Source: Lytechinus pictus
Taxonomy: Eukaryota > Echinodermata > Echinoidea > Temnopleuroida > Toxopneustidae
Assembly (NCBI RefSeq): GCF_037042905.1
Contig: NC_087257.1
Location: 11,196,001-11,260,000, forward strand
DNA length: 64,000 bases
Direction of reading: 5' to 3'
The translations under genes and the position numbers were made by a program. The notes under the pieces were generated by a model, which made no database searches, was not told the DNA's origin, and was given only the letters and a program-made list of their open reading frames with translations. Below are positions 1 to 13,006 of the stretch, piece by piece. Position 1 is the first letter of the stretch. Each line of letters starts with the position of its first letter.

Positions 1-2369
1 ATGATAGTTACAATAGTAACAATGGCATGAATGGTGTGTAGATGGGGGTAATGGATCCATTAATGAATAAGAAAATAAAAATAAATAGATAAATAAACAA
101 ATAAATACATTTTCTTTTTGAAAAAGATAGATAGAGAGAGAGAGAAAAAAAGAAAGAAAGAAAGAATGCTATTGAGCCCATAGTCGAATGAGCACGATCG
201 TCGTATCACGAACTAATTTTGTCTAAGTTTTCTGCGCAACCTGTTTTTTTTTTACATTAAAATTTTAAACTCGTCTTGCTCATTAATGCGTCAGGTGTTC
301 GTCTCATATTAGCTATCAGAATAAAGAAGAATAATTGAATTATACGATAATGTAAATGAAATATCATCATTCATTTGGCTTTGAAGAATAAACACATGAG
401 AATCCCGGTTTTCTTTTTTTTTTCGGGACGCACTGTATATGCAGGAAGAAGAGTGAATGAAGCATATTACTGTTATTCCCTCATTACATCCATCCTTTCT
501 TTCAAATAATCCCCGTTTTTATTCCTATATTACTGACGTAAAGTCAAAGAAGAAGAATGAAAAGACATAAAATATACCATTAGTCCGATGCATCATCAAT
601 ACCCCTGATAGGTGAATCTAATTCGCCCTTGAGATATGGATGACATCCCTTTGAGACGCTCAAACGAGATTCATGCCCGCAATTATAGTCTCGCTTACCA
701 CTGATAATTGGCGGATAAGGGCACTATGAAACAGTTGAATGATGAAATAGGCTTCTCGGTGTTTCTTTCACTAATCTGATTGACTCGGATTAATGTCTGC
801 AGGAATACAATGTGCTGCATGCGGTCTCACCAACGAAAGAGTGAGGGGTTTCACACGGTCGCATTTTGCGTCATTCGAATGATCGTTCGAGTGGCGCAGT
901 TTGAACGTGTGAATGCAAAATTGCGTACCTTGAATTCGCAATTGGAATGATAGTATCGAGGTGTTCGTTGCCGATTTGTAGCGAATACTGTCCATTTTCT
1001 CAAATCGTCTACCATAAAGCCAATAGAAAAAACTAACTTCTGTACATGCCAATGCTAGTTGTGCAAATAGGACAATATTGTGACAAGGAGATAGGTTATA
1101 TAAAGAAGCCTGTTTACATGGTGCTACAGTGTGAACACGTCTGTTACGAAATATATTTTTAATTAATTCTCAGAATACCGATTTTATTTTATTTTATTTA
1201 AATCGAGGGATAGATTTTAAAAAAAACATCCAGCCAGCTAGGAGCTCATGTGTTTGTCATAGTCGTTAAGAAACACTTGAGGAAAACCTACATTTTGTTG
1301 GATGTTTCCGGCTAATAATCAACGATATTATTTCACTTACCGTTGAAAACATGACAAAGACTTCAAGAGGTTCATTATAAGATTGGAAACTGCACTCGAA
1401 AGGACGGCAAGCTTAGAAGGTATATTTTTCTCCTTCCAGATAAATTCTTGTTGAATTACACAGAAGCCGATACTTTTGGTGAAATGGAAGACGGGCGTAA
1501 TACCACAACCGGAAAAGATATGAAGAGAAAAGTAACGAGTAAAAGACATCTCCAACGTCCTTGATTCAAATAGAATGAGAGAATGAGGTCAAAACCACAA
1601 TCAAATAGTGCGGTTGATTGGGGAAGAAGATTCATTTTGTCTTCAAGGCATAGTATTGCAAAATAACAAACACCTATCGAAATAGACTTTCTCGTCATTA
1701 ATGTAATACTCCGTAGTAGCTTGATAAGATGTTGTATAGGTTGGAGTTATGCTGAGGTTACACCTATGAAACCGGCTCGACATCAACCATTGGTATGTCA
1801 TCGGAAGTAATGTAAAAGCATTAATCGGTTTCAATTCAATTATTTTGGTGTGGCTGACACACAAAGTTCACTTCCGACAGAGCTAACATCATCCTTTTTT
1901 TTATTTTAGTTAAGAACCCTTCCCCTAGAAGAGCATTTACATAGAAGCCATTTTTTTTGGTATACATAAAACACCGGGAGACGTAAGTCTATCCATTCAT
2001 TCATAAGATTCGGGGGATAAGATAACGGAAATGGGGGCGCACCCGGGCGGTGTAAACTACTAGAGCATCTATACCCTGTGGCATTCCACTGATCGTATTG
2101 ATAATGTTTGATTGATGACATCATTTCAGTTCATTTTATTCATTAATTCTCTATAACAATGAGTACAATACATACATCGGGTATACGCATTACAAAATGA
2201 GATTACAAAAATGATATTTCAGTATAATAAGACCAGTATGATGACAACAATGTACATGATATACATCACATTAAAATGAAATATAAGGACATAAAATAAA
2301 GCCAATACTGGCCTTGTGAGAAAAAAGTTTCCTAAAATCAGAAATTATGCTTTTGATTATTTTTTGGTA
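1..2369. other. Intergenic, no gene recognised
   Basis: AT-rich sequence with short GA-rich runs (about 130-165) and homopolymer stretches. A fragment reading GGGACGCACTGTATA (about 424-440) resembles a stretch near 17830, so it may be a transposon end, but no partner end is visible. No reading frame shows a recognisable domain or exon-like borders. Confidence 0.6.
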
Positions 2370-2377
2370 TATATAAT

Positions 2378-3058
2378 TAGGGGCGGCACAACCCGGGGGC
2401 AGGGGAGCACTTGCCCTCCCAAAATTCCCGGTAGGAAAAAATGCCCTCTTTTAAAAAATGGAAAATGCACTTTTTTCAAAACGAAATGTGCCTTTTTTTC
2501 AAAATGAAATACACTTTTTGAAGCACAAAATAGTACATTTTAGGTTAGAAAATCACAAAAGTTTTGGCTCGCACTTTGCGCTCGCATCAATTAATGTTAA
2601 GGTATTCATCCTGTTCATGGTTACAAAAATGCTTAAAATGTCCAGCTTTCAGGTTAGAATATCACACATTTTTTTGCGCGTGTTTCGTGCTCGCATCAAT
2701 TATTGTTAATTAAAGTACTCTGTTGGAAAAAACAGATTTTACAGAAAAAAATAACCAAAGCATTCGCAAATTGTTGTAACAGGAAATATTATACACCAAA
2801 TATCAATTTTCAGTAATTTTACACAAATGCATTTAAGGTTACACCGTGCAGTAAAGTTACAGGTGTTCTCGAGACTCTGCTGCAGGAATTTTTGCTTTTT
2901 TAAGTAGAAATATTCTAAAAGTGTACTCATTACTTTCCTGGTTAAAAAATGATAATCTTATAAGAAAATATCCGTTTGCACTAAAATGCCCAGTTTGACA
3001 TATAAGTGCCTTTTTGGCTTTGCCCCCTCCCCCCCTAAAAAAAGTTCCGTCGCCCCTG
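2378..3058. mobile_element. hAT-like non-autonomous element, 681 bp, with 8-bp target duplication
   Basis: The ends read TAGGGGCGG and (reverse complement) CAGGGGCGA. They are flanked by near-identical 8-mers, TATATAAT (2370-2377) and TGTATAAT (3059-3066), matching 7 of 8. Ends of the type CAGGGGCG with 8-bp duplications are typical of hAT transposons. The interior has no transposase. It contains two copies of a motif reading GCTCGCACTTTGCGCTCGC or a variant (about 2567 and 2677), the same core iterated at 26.3-28.6 kb. A fragment of another family, with paired acagattttacag-type sequence, occupies about 2724-2930. Confidence 0.7.
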
Positions 3059-3427
3059 TGTATAATAATCTCAGCAAATATGAAGCAAGGGGTGAATAAA
3101 ACGGACGGAAAAGATCATTTATGAGGGGATCAACTCGAGTAATAACTCTCTTACTTAAATCTTTTGAAGAATAAAATCACTTATCACAAGGAGAACATAA
3201 AATGAATTTCCGGAAAAATAAAGATAGCTTATGGCCTTTTCTATTAATTAAAGTTTATCATTCCCAGAAGCTAGATGTTATCGTGTTCATTCTATTTTTA
3301 TCAGTGCTTATCAAAACATTTTGCATTCTGAATTTACACGTCCAGCTGCTCAGCAGTAATTGCGCATAATAATTAGCTGACAACTTCGGTGAAATTTTTA
3401 TTTACATTCTATATATATAACATTCTA

Positions 3428-3708
3428 CACTGTTAGAAAATTTATCCTTGAAATAAAAGAAGTTCCTACAGCAGAGTCTCGAGAACACCTGTAATCTTAC
3501 CAGATTGCGTAATCTTACAGGAAATTGGTATTTGGTGTATGGAACCTTACAAATTTCCTTTAATAAAACACCCTTTTCCCCTTTTTAAACAGACCTGTTC
3601 TGTTAAATTGCAGAAAATTTCCTGTTTTATGAATTTACAGAATGATTCTGTTATTGCTTTCTGCAAAATCTTCTCTTTTTCTGTAAAATCAATTTTTTTT
3701 TAACAGTG
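3428..3708. mobile_element. MITE with CACTGTTA ends, 281 bp
   Basis: The 8-bp ends CACTGTTA and TAACAGTG are perfect inverted repeats. The interior is AT-rich and carries repeated TTTACAG/CTGTAAA words. Part of the interior (GAGTCTCGAGAACACCTGT, about 3474) is the inverse of sequence at about 2862-2881, so the two are related copies. Non-coding. Confidence 0.6.
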
Positions 3709-4988
3709 AGGATGAGTGTTTATAGGGAATGTCCCTGCTGTTTCCCTAACTGTACAATAATATACATTGACATGACTGAGTTCTACAATTTTACGTTCAT
3801 CATAGTGTCATAGATCGTTTACTTCACATGCCTTTCAACACATCAATCAAAATTGACCAAAATACCACAGAATGCCTCAGGTGGTTTTGGCAGGACGTTG
3901 ACACTCTTTAGGACATTCACTTTATACAATGTCAGTTTACTTCATTTTAATCTAGTTACACAATCGAGTATATGAAATAAAGCTCGACCAGAGTCCATCT
4001 CTTGACCTATAGTTTTCTTTATGGAAAATGAAAGAAATATACTCATTTAAGATTTAAGAGAGTTCGGTTCGTAAAAGTGATATTAACAAATGAATCTAAA
4101 TCGCTCATTGTTACGTGTTTCAATGTGTTATGAAATTCAGTTACAGTTAATATTTGAACCCCTAGATAAAATGAAATAATATGAAATGTTGTTCAATGAT
4201 CCTCTCTGCCTCAAAGGGAAAATTTCACCTTTATAGACTCGTAAAAGTATTACCAATAAAATAACCGATAACTTGATATCTACTTTAGATAGCAAAACTG
4301 CCTATTAAACATAGTCGTTCTGTTTTAAGGGAAACAGTACCGACATGTTTTAGAACATCCATTCCTCTTTAATCAATTATTGTTCAATTGTGTAGGAATG
4401 TCATTCATTATCATGCTCAGATATCCTTATAGTTAAGATCATGACCGCTTTGCACGAGCCCTACCCCCCCTCCCCCCCCCCCCCCCCTCCTATCAGGATC
4501 TGCTGGGTCTGCGAATTAGGTACGTAACGATAGAAATCCTAGCTTCAAAATTAAAGTAAAGCACCAAAAATGCAATGTATATGTATTAAGATCTATGATT
4601 GGTTGATTATAATCACGTGACATCTGTTCTAGTATTCTTGCTTGTGCACTTCGACTTAAGGGGGGGGGGGCAGGAAGTAAAAACATGAGTATGGATAAGT
4701 AACAGGAAAGTAAAGTTTTGAACTTGTTTTCAATTCACACACGTTTATTCCAATATGTCTACCGTGACTTAAATCGTAGTATTCCCTAACATACAGTCAA
4801 CTCATTTTGTTTTTGTTAGAACTAGAGTTCCATAAGTAATCGATATGTTTTTGGAATGTAGTCATAAGAATATCAATTCAATGATTACAATACATGATCA
4901 AGAAGAGCAAGATTTTCCATGAGTGATTACATTTACCAGAGATTTCTTGGAACTGCTCTGGAAAAGAGAGGTAGAATTTAAATAAACT
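3709..4988. other. Intergenic, no gene recognised
   Basis: AT-rich DNA without exon-like features. It includes a long interrupted C-tract at about 4465-4490 and a G-tract at about 4661-4670. Confidence 0.6.
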
Positions 4989-4993
4989 CAAAG

Positions 4994-5302
4994 GCCCATA
5001 TTCTGAAGTTGGGTTTAACTTAAACTCAGGTTTAAAGTTGTGGTTTAAAGTATGGACAGCCAATTGTTACATAATTACTAACAGTAGAGATATCAAACTT
5101 CAGCTCATTCGGCTCTCAAATCATTCATAATTGTGTAGGAAGTATAAATAGATGATTGTCTTCACCATCGATGAATCAGGAAAGAGCACAATAAACATAA
5201 GAAACATACAACTTGATAAAAAATTTGATACTTTTGGCTCGCCATACTTAAACCACAACTTTAAACCTGAGTTTAAGTTAAACCTGACTTCAGAATACGG
5301 GC
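4994..5302. mobile_element. Palindromic MITE with 5-bp target duplication, 309 bp
   Basis: The arms are long imperfect inverted repeats beginning GCCC(A/G)TATTCTGAAGT and continuing through TTTAACTTAAACT. The 5-mer CAAAG flanks both sides (4989-4993 and 5303-5307), consistent with a target-site duplication. Another sequence starting CCCATATTCAGAAGCC occurs at about 51178 and is probably a related end. No coding capacity. Confidence 0.7.
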
Positions 5303-5307
5303 CAAAG

Positions 5308-6602
5308 GAGTTTGTGATTTCCTGATGTTGGTTGAAGCGGTTTTTGGGGGGTTAATGTTCTTGTTCTCGTAGATTATATAAACCTGATTATCATTTTTAA
5401 TTTCCGATGCAATGAATACAATACTGGGCATTTTTAAATATCATATCACTGTCTATCTTGCAGTACTCTGTTATGGGATGCATTGTGACTATATTTACTG
5501 ACCAGCTTAATCCGCCTCTTTCATTTTAGTTTCCATAAATGCATAATTTTAACGGTCCTTTCATTGCGTTATCAACAACTGTTAATAAAGATATATTAAT
5601 ATTTTCAGATCAGACAGATGATGGTTAATAAAAGGGGGACCAAACTTTTATTTTTTTTGTATTTTGGTAACGGAATAATGATTGTTCTTTTTACATTTTC
5701 GAAAAAGTCATCCTTATTTGGTGACGCAATTAGCCTACCAAAAATGGAGAGGGAGAACATCGCGTGTGAGGGATTTTCTTTTTAAAGAAAAGCCGCGAGG
5801 GGGGTAATGCGAGGGAGTGAAAATTATGATCGTTTTAAAGTGAAAATATAATTTCTCTATATTTCAACACGATATTCAGAAAATAATATCATTTCGGCCT
5901 TTTCCTCTCATTTCCCTCTTCTTTTCCTCTTCTTTTCCTCCATTCTCTCCCTTTTTTAATTCTTGGTGGTGAATTTATTTTAGGGGCAGCTGTCATCCAA
6001 GCTCCCCCTTCCTCTCTACGGTTGTGTCCTAATAATAGGTCTGTTGTTTAAAGCAAAACTAATGTCTATTCTTGACATGCTTAGAATGGCCTCTTTTAGA
6101 GTATTGTTTTATATTTCTGGTCGTATCTGCTAAATCTGTAGTGTATATAATTATATATATATATATATGGCATAACGCAGCTCCCTTTAACATGAAAATT
6201 ATCATAAAAAAGATCGTGTCGTTTTTCACATTTTTTTTAAATAAATAATGAAGGCTCAGCTCATAGTATTATCATTATTATGCACTGATTTGTTAGAGTA
6301 TATTACACGTTCCTAATATTGTTGCTATAAAATTTATTTAAGCCCGCGAGTTGATATTGCAATCCACGTATGGCCTTTTATATTGCGCTATCCATCATGT
6401 CATATCTCTAGGGCTACGCGAGGGCCGAATTCGATGAATCTTCCACAGACATGCATGCCCTAATCTTTCTCATGTTCGAGAGAACTACCGTTGTGCTCCG
6501 AAGGGAGTCAGCGAAATGAATTAATCATCATGGTGGCCTTAACGGAGACATGGAATATGAAAATAAGGAGAGTTCGAAATTAATGCGATGGTTTCACGGC
6601 TT
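5308..6602. other. Intergenic, no gene recognised
   Basis: Mixed AT-rich sequence with a pyrimidine-rich stretch (about 5890-5955) and a short AT dinucleotide run near 6150. Nothing gene-like was seen on either strand. Confidence 0.6.
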
Positions 6603-6603
6603 A

Positions 6604-6843
6604 CACTGCAAAAACTCTGATGTTGTTTTAACACCAGCCCGGAATCTATATATGTCTACACAAGAGAAGTGTTAAACAACACCAGTATCGTTCGGTCTAA
6701 CACCAGATAGGTGTTTATACAACACCAATTAGTATTAAACAGCATCGGTTTGATTCCAAACTGGTGTTGTTTCAATTCTTCTCTGGTGTGGACATATATA
6801 GATTCCGGGCTGGTGTTAAATCAACACCGGAGTATTTGCAATG
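6604..6843. mobile_element. MITE with CACTGCAAAAA ends (copy 1)
   Basis: A 240-bp palindromic element. Both halves contain AACACCAGCCCGGAATCTAT or its complement, and the ends read CACTGCAAAAA and TTTGCAATG. A TA precedes the left end. A second copy of nearly the same length is at 13912-14150. Reading frames through it are by-products of the palindrome. Confidence 0.75.
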
Positions 6844-6845
6844 CA

Positions 6846-8639
6846 AATGGGTGGTAATTGTCTTTCTCCACTGAATAGACTGTGGTATTCTGTTTTAAAT
6901 AGTGGACTGACCAGTGTCAATATTTCTGAACGAAACCAAACAAACAAGTTGGCTGGTGTGATAACAGACACATCAAAGCAACAAATCAATGAAAGTTTGG
7001 GGGAAATGAACAAATGCTACGAAATTTAGGAGCATTTGACTGTTAAGAACGCTAATGATGTCGGCATCCTCACATTCGAAATTCGACCAAGAAGTGTAAC
7101 GTCACACTTGTACAACTCTCGCATTTCTTGTGCATATATTTACTTTAAATCTACCTTTATCACGTCTCTCAGCAGATCAGTTGTTCTTTTCAAGGGAGGA
7201 CATGTAACAAGGTTCCACAAAATAATCCTTGACATAGATTTTGCACTATCATTAGAATGAGAAAACAATGATGTTTTGAGGATATATTTTCAGAGTACAA
7301 AGGAGTGAGTTGTCCTTCTGTGCATGTCATTACAAATCCTGCTCACATCGCACATTGGAGGATCCCCATAGCATTATTGATTTTGATACTCAAATGATCA
7401 TAACCTTCTTATTGTTTGTCCTATTGTTCGCAAATGTTCAATGATTCTTACTCGTTGATTTTGATCTGTTTTCCACAAGCTAACTTGTTCCAAGGATTTC
7501 ATTCTCAAATGAAATCAGTCAGAGACGGCGATAGGCCGCAACCTCTTATCGCGGTTAACCAATCGAAGCTAGATTTCTTGAGTTAGGTCAAGTCCGCTCG
7601 TTGAGGTTGTTCCAATGTGGTTGATCAATACAAATATGCAGAAAACATACATGTTCACACGAGGTACGGTAATATCTTTTGAAAAATATTGGCTATCGCA
7701 ACAATACCTCTACTACTAACAACGACGAGGCTTGCTATGTTACAGGAAAGTATACGTTTCATTTGTTTTAATCAAACTAGATAACCATTATTGTTCTTAC
7801 TATGAGTTCATATCCGTCTGGCAATTAGCCAGAGACGGATTCTAAAGAGTAAAAAGTCATTTTACTAGTGTGCATAGCAATGTCGTACAGAATGGATGTT
7901 TTAAGGCAGTTGAATCCTCCCCCCCCCCCCCCCAAAAAAAAAAAAGAACACTCACACAATCGAAAAAAAAATTAAAGGTAGAAAATAAAATTCTATTTTC
8001 ATTTCTAAAAGAGCATTTTTTTTCTCCCACAAACTGGCTCCTATTTTGCAACACATTTTTATACTTTAAGTGTTAAATATATACTCTAGTTATATTCTAT
8101 AGGGTGCCATACGTATGTTCTCAATAAAAATATGTTAATAAAGAGACATAATCTTAAAGCTGAGATGCTGTCGGGTGAACTCGACTCATCTGTCTCGTAG
8201 TAACTCTTGTCCTTAAAGATAATGTCTGATACGAAAGAAATCGAATAGGAGCGATCAAGCGCTTATCTCTTCTCGGTATTCCTGAAGCAAGCTTCGAGAT
8301 TATACGGTCACTCGAGAGCGGTAATGGTGAGATTGCGAGAGTCTTTCATTGATCTTCGGCAAAACATTTTCACCCGATGTTTTCCTCATGTTACAGGGCG
8401 ATGCGATGCAGAGGCGGTGCGGTGCGAAAAGGGTATGAGGGATGGGGTGCTGGGAACAATATGACATCATTACCGGGGTGTCCCTATGATCTTGCAAAAA
8501 CGAATGTCGAACTTTCGTTCGGTATACTATCAACAACCGGGTTCCGTAACAAAGAACATTGTCTTCAGTCGGAAATAACGAAGGATTATTGTAAGAAATG
8601 TGAGCCAACGATAAATATTTCAATGGCCAACAAAATATT
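6846..8639. other. Intergenic, no gene recognised
   Basis: No exon or domain recognised. It contains a C-tract running directly into an A-tract at about 7919-7945, a pattern that recurs elsewhere in the window. Confidence 0.6.
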
Positions 8640-8830
8640 GGGTAAAAATGCTCTATGAGGGTAATGTGTCCAACCAACATTGGGCATTGGGGGGGCATTT
8701 GTATTCATCTAGTGTAATTGCTGATTATTTTTTTGACCTTACTCGACAATATGCTTCCCGAATTGGGTAAAATACTGCCCAAAATTGGTTGGACACATAA
8801 TTACCCTTATGCTAGTTAAACTTTTACCCT
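8640..8830. repeat. Inverted repeat, probable MITE
   Basis: GGGTAATGTGTCCAACCAA (about 8659) is matched in inverse orientation by TTGGTTGGACACATAATTAC (about 8786). The pairing continues outward to GGGTAAAA / TTTTACCC. Probably a small palindromic transposon. No clear target duplication was identified. Confidence 0.6.
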
Positions 8831-10412
8831 GTATTTTTTTTACAGTGAATGTGATTTAGGGATTGATTTCAAGCTCTTATATTCCCGGTCCCTTGTCACC
8901 TGGGTAAAAACAATAGGCAAAGTTAAAGAGTTCTCCACCCTTTAAACTTCATCTTGGTAAAACCATGGTAAAAACCTACCTAAACGAGGATGTGACAGAA
9001 CCTTAAGGAGGGGGGGTCGAAGCTTTTTTAGGTCTGCTATCCAATCACTTAGACCAATCAGGGCTGATCACGTGTGATTATCGGGTCTCTGCTCTCGTCT
9101 ACCTCTGCTATCAAGCTTCTGTCGCGATTTAGCTGAAAACCGGAGCAGAAGAAGCAGTGCGATGACAGTTTCAGTCAGGCCGTAATTCGTCACGTCGCCA
9201 TTCAGGCTTGTGTAAATCGAAGAGAGAGAGAAGGGGAAAAAATCACTGTTTTGTTGGTGAGTTTGTGTGTTCTTCACAGCTATGGTTTCCCTTTTCTGCA
9301 GTCACTGATGTTGTATCTTTGACCCGAATCTTTGATAACTGGTTCGGGTCAATGAAGTGATTGTCGCCCATAAGGAGTTGATTCCAGGCAAAATGGTTAT
9401 ATAAGCACACTTGGTTATTGATCCTAGAAATTTAATTTCAGCGGCATTCACATGCTCTGGCCCGATGCTTTGGGTATGATTGGGTCATCATGCAAGCACT
9501 CTACAAGTTGTCATAACGGGGACGGGTACATGCACTAATATTTCTGTCATAACAGGCATGTGAGTTTTAGGCGCAATTCATGTTTGATCTTGTGCACCAG
9601 GTATCAAGAGTATGAATAAATAACTAATAAAACAGTTGAATTAATTTAATTTAATTGATTAAACATCCCAGATTAAATCGCATTTTAAGGAATCTGCTTT
9701 AATAGTATTCTATTAGATAGGCCTATAATATATGTACAGTTTTTGAATACCCGATGAGGCTTTTATCGATTATAGAATACCTGCTGATTGCAAAAAGGCT
9801 GCTCTGTACTGTTTTGTGCAGATGTGTCCTCGGTTGCGTGTTCCCCGGTGTGTTCCTTCTTGCTCTTCTCTTTTTGCCATTTCCAAGCTAGCTTCTTCTC
9901 ATTTCATAGTTCTGCTCATCACATCATTCCATAAACCCAGTGCTAACATCATCAACTCCTAAATGAGATTTGAGTAGAAATTCATTAATACTTCAGTGGA
10001 AACATAGCGATGTGCCAGACCGCGAATTTGTTATTTTCGGAAATATTCTCCCCTTTTTTGACTCCCCACAAACACGTCGACGGTCTAAGTGTTTGACCCA
10101 CTTCCCAGAATACGCGGCATCTCTTCTATTCCCTAAAAAGAATGTTCTTCAAGGAAACCGTGCCGAAGAAAACGATTTGAAATATGCCGCTAATGGCAGC
10201 ATATCATTTTACAAGCTGGATAATTTAATTCAATATTTTGAGGAAGACTGTCGGATAACAGTTTTGTTTAAACAAAACAGACAGGGTGGTTCTAATGAGA
10301 AAAAAAGTTAGTGCCTTGTTGGTTTTGTTTGTTTAGCTCGGGAGTTGCATTGGTTTTTGCTTCTTGTCCATGACCATGATGACGTGGCCCTGGGAAGCGG
10401 GCGGGGTGATGG
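8831..10412. other. Intergenic, no gene recognised
   Basis: The longest open stretch is 9970-10311 (plus strand, 113 codons). It has no recognisable family, no ATG in good context and no exon borders I would defend, so it is not called a gene. Confidence 0.5.
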
Positions 10413-10420
10413 GGGATCTT

Positions 10421-10750
10421 CAGGCGCGAATCCAGGGGGGGGGACAGGGGGCACGTACCCTCCCTTTTGAGAAGCAAAATTAAAAATTTGTAATGTAAAA
10501 ATGCCATGAAAACAGAGGTGTGCCCCCTCTTTTGAACTTGAAGACCTTTTTTTTTTTGCTTGTCAATTTTTTTTTTGTACGAAAAACCCATAATTTTGGT
10601 TAAAAAGCTTCTTTTTTTTTTGCTTGTCATTTTTTTTCGGGTACGAAATATCCTTTATTTGTGTTTTTTTTTTGGCTTGTCAATTTTTTACGCGGACGAA
10701 TATCCTCCGAAAAATTGCCCCCCTTTTGGAAAATCCTGGATCCGCCCCTG
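10421..10750. mobile_element. hAT-like MITE, 330 bp, perfect 8-bp target duplication
   Basis: The ends read CAGGCGCGAATCCAGG and (reverse complement) CAGGGGCGGATCCAGG. The 8-mer GGGATCTT is repeated exactly on both sides (10413-10420 and 10751-10758). This combination is diagnostic of the hAT superfamily. The interior is a string of T-rich repeats containing GCTTGTCAATTTTTT and has no coding capacity. Confidence 0.85.
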
Positions 10751-10758
10751 GGGATCTT

Positions 10759-11860
10759 CGATTGTTATACACCATATAGGCAACACCCCCTCCCCTGGAA
10801 ATCAGGTTGGTATGTATGTACTGGATGGACGAATAGATTACGCCTTACTGCATCTTGGTGCTGATCTCCGAAAAAAGCGGAGGAAGAATAAGAAGAAGAA
10901 GGTATTCTAAAATGACGGAAATCACCTTCATTTTGGAGAGAAAGTCTTTGGGGGAGGGCTTGTTGCCCCCCACCCCCCACCAGCACCTCCTTTTCACAAA
11001 TCGTTCCCAGGTCCACGACCGTGTTTTCTTTTACATAAAACTTGGAGTTTATTTCGAGAACACCATAGTAACAATCGAGGTTAAGGTGGATTACATACAG
11101 GCCTACCTCTTTGATTTAATGTTTTATTTGATACATATAAAAAGTAAAGAATATTACCATATAAGGGGAAGTGCAGTTTATGTATAATGTAAGATCGCAG
11201 CAGTGTTTTTTTCCTTTTTTCATATAGGTCTACCATTCATTTTCTCATAAAGTGTCATGCTTTTATTGATATTACCACCAAACAAGATATTACATTCTCG
11301 TTTTTCACCTGGAAAGTAAAAACGCATTATTAAGTCTCATGGGTAACACTATTCCCCTTATAATAACTATATTATCGCTGTATAGGCCTGTATGCTGTAT
11401 ATTTATAATGATATGGGGGAAGAACTGGGCTTTTCCCGTGTAAACATGTTTTTGATCATCGATTTTTTTTTTCGCTCAGGGGCAGATATGATATTTCATC
11501 AATTACTCCGCTCCTCCTGGTAGGATATTTCAAGTTGGGATTAAAAAGGGTCATATCAAAAAGAAAAGTTAAGACTGGCATTCTTATTGAGGTATGGCTA
11601 AAAAATGAAATCCAAGGCGACTGAACGAAGATTTAGGAGATTTACCGCAGCTGGTTTATCTGATTAATATGTCAATTACTTTGTCGCTTATATTGATTTA
11701 TTTTTTATCTGATAAACGTTCTACCATTTTCAGTCAAAATAGTGAAACTCCGACCGATTCCCCCCCCCCCCCCTCCTCTGCATTGATCAACCGAAAATGA
11801 TAATAGTTAATGACTACCACATGCAGATAATGACTTTATTACAATGTTTGATTAAATTAA
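10759..11860. other. Intergenic, no gene recognised
   Basis: Low-complexity and AT-rich, with a C-run at about 10967-10983 and another at about 11760-11773. No recognisable exon or RNA gene. Confidence 0.55.
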
Positions 11861-11862
11861 CT

Positions 11863-12098
11863 ATATCTCTCTCTCTCCCTCTTCCCCCTCCCTCTCTTCT
11901 TATTCTCTCTCTCTCTCTTTCCCCATCTCCCCCCCTCCTCTCTATTCTTATTCTCTCTCTCTCTCTTTCCCCATTTCCCCTCTCCTCCCCCCTCTCTTTC
12001 TCTCTCACACACACACACTCGTTGCCCCTATTTGACTTTGTTTGTCCTTTTCTCTTTCTCTTTACGCTTTTCTCCTTCTCTCTTCGTCTCTCTTTAAT
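11863..12098. repeat. CT-rich microsatellite
   Basis: An almost pure pyrimidine strand made of CTCTCT and CCCTCC blocks, with one (CA) run at about 12007-12018. The long reading frames through it (Ser/Leu/Pro-rich on plus, Arg/Glu-rich on minus) are compositional artefacts. Confidence 0.9.
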
Positions 12099-12718
12099 TA
12101 TTGTTCACAGATAGCACATCAGCTTCACTTTGAACTTGCAGGATTTCAGTATCATCTAGCTATAAGAAGGGATAAGACTTCGACATTGCATCTTCGTCCT
12201 TTCGATCGAGGTGGTGGACTCTTTTTTTGGAACATCAACATCTCCTTCCGATAGCTTGATACGACACTCGGAAAGAGCGGATTCATTCGACGTCTTACAC
12301 CCTTTCAAGCGTGATGAAACATATCAAAAGTTTTTCTTTTTTCAATCTTAAGCAAGAATCCGCCCATTCCTTGGAATTATTCAACAATGTACTGGACTTT
12401 TGATATGCATACAGTATATATTTAACGTACATCTAGCTGCAAATGTTTTGACGATGAATTTCTGTAATGAATTTGTTTCTGAGTTTCATTCGAAAGCTCT
12501 TAAACGTAAAACGAGACAAATAAAATGCTATGCTGTAAAGTTGTTTAGAAACTGTTATCATTGTATCCACCTGTCAACCAACATAAACATTATTATTAGA
12601 ATGTGTTACATCGACAATGTGACTTAAGGTATATCATAATTTTCCAAGTCGACTTCTCGAAACTTAAATGTCGTAGTCAGCTTGGTAAAATCCATTAGAT
12701 CGGCATGGTGGCAAGTAC

Positions 12719-12915
12719 GGTTCCATGACATTTACTCCGGCGACAATTGCTCCGCTGTAAATTCTACACATTGTTGAATAACCAACTTCAACCCTGGGTT
12801 TAACACTATACCCTATCCTAAACCTCACCCTGAACCTAACATAAAACCCTATGGCAACCCTCACCATAACCCTATATCTTAGACGAAATGAAGCCCTGAG
12901 CAAATGTCGTGTCAC
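12719..12915. repeat. ATGTCG-end dispersed repeat (copy 1 of 4)
   Basis: About 200 bp, starting GGTTCCATGACATTT.CTCC and ending GCAAATGTCGTGTCACC, so the ends are imperfect inverted repeats. The middle is a run of AACCCTA/CCTAAACCTAAC words that looks telomere-like. Other copies: 24886-25100, 42962-43169 and 43559-43772. Confidence 0.75.
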
Positions 12916-13006
12916 CACAACTTCAGGTGTATGTAACTTTAAGAAGTCGACCTGGCAAGGTACCTAATGTCACTATATCGACTAACTGTCGAATAACAAG
13001 TCGACA

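Noticed and set aside
8300..8698. 132-codon open frame on the minus strand
   Set aside because: No family resemblance, and it overlaps the arm of an inverted repeat.
9970..10311. 113-codon open frame
   Set aside because: No recognisable domain, no convincing start and no splice borders; chance occurrence is likely.
11797..12114. 105-codon Ser/Leu/Pro-rich frame
   Set aside because: Produced by the CT microsatellite.
12780..12880. Interstitial telomere
   Set aside because: The AACCCTA words are irregular and form the middle of a dispersed repeat present four times.
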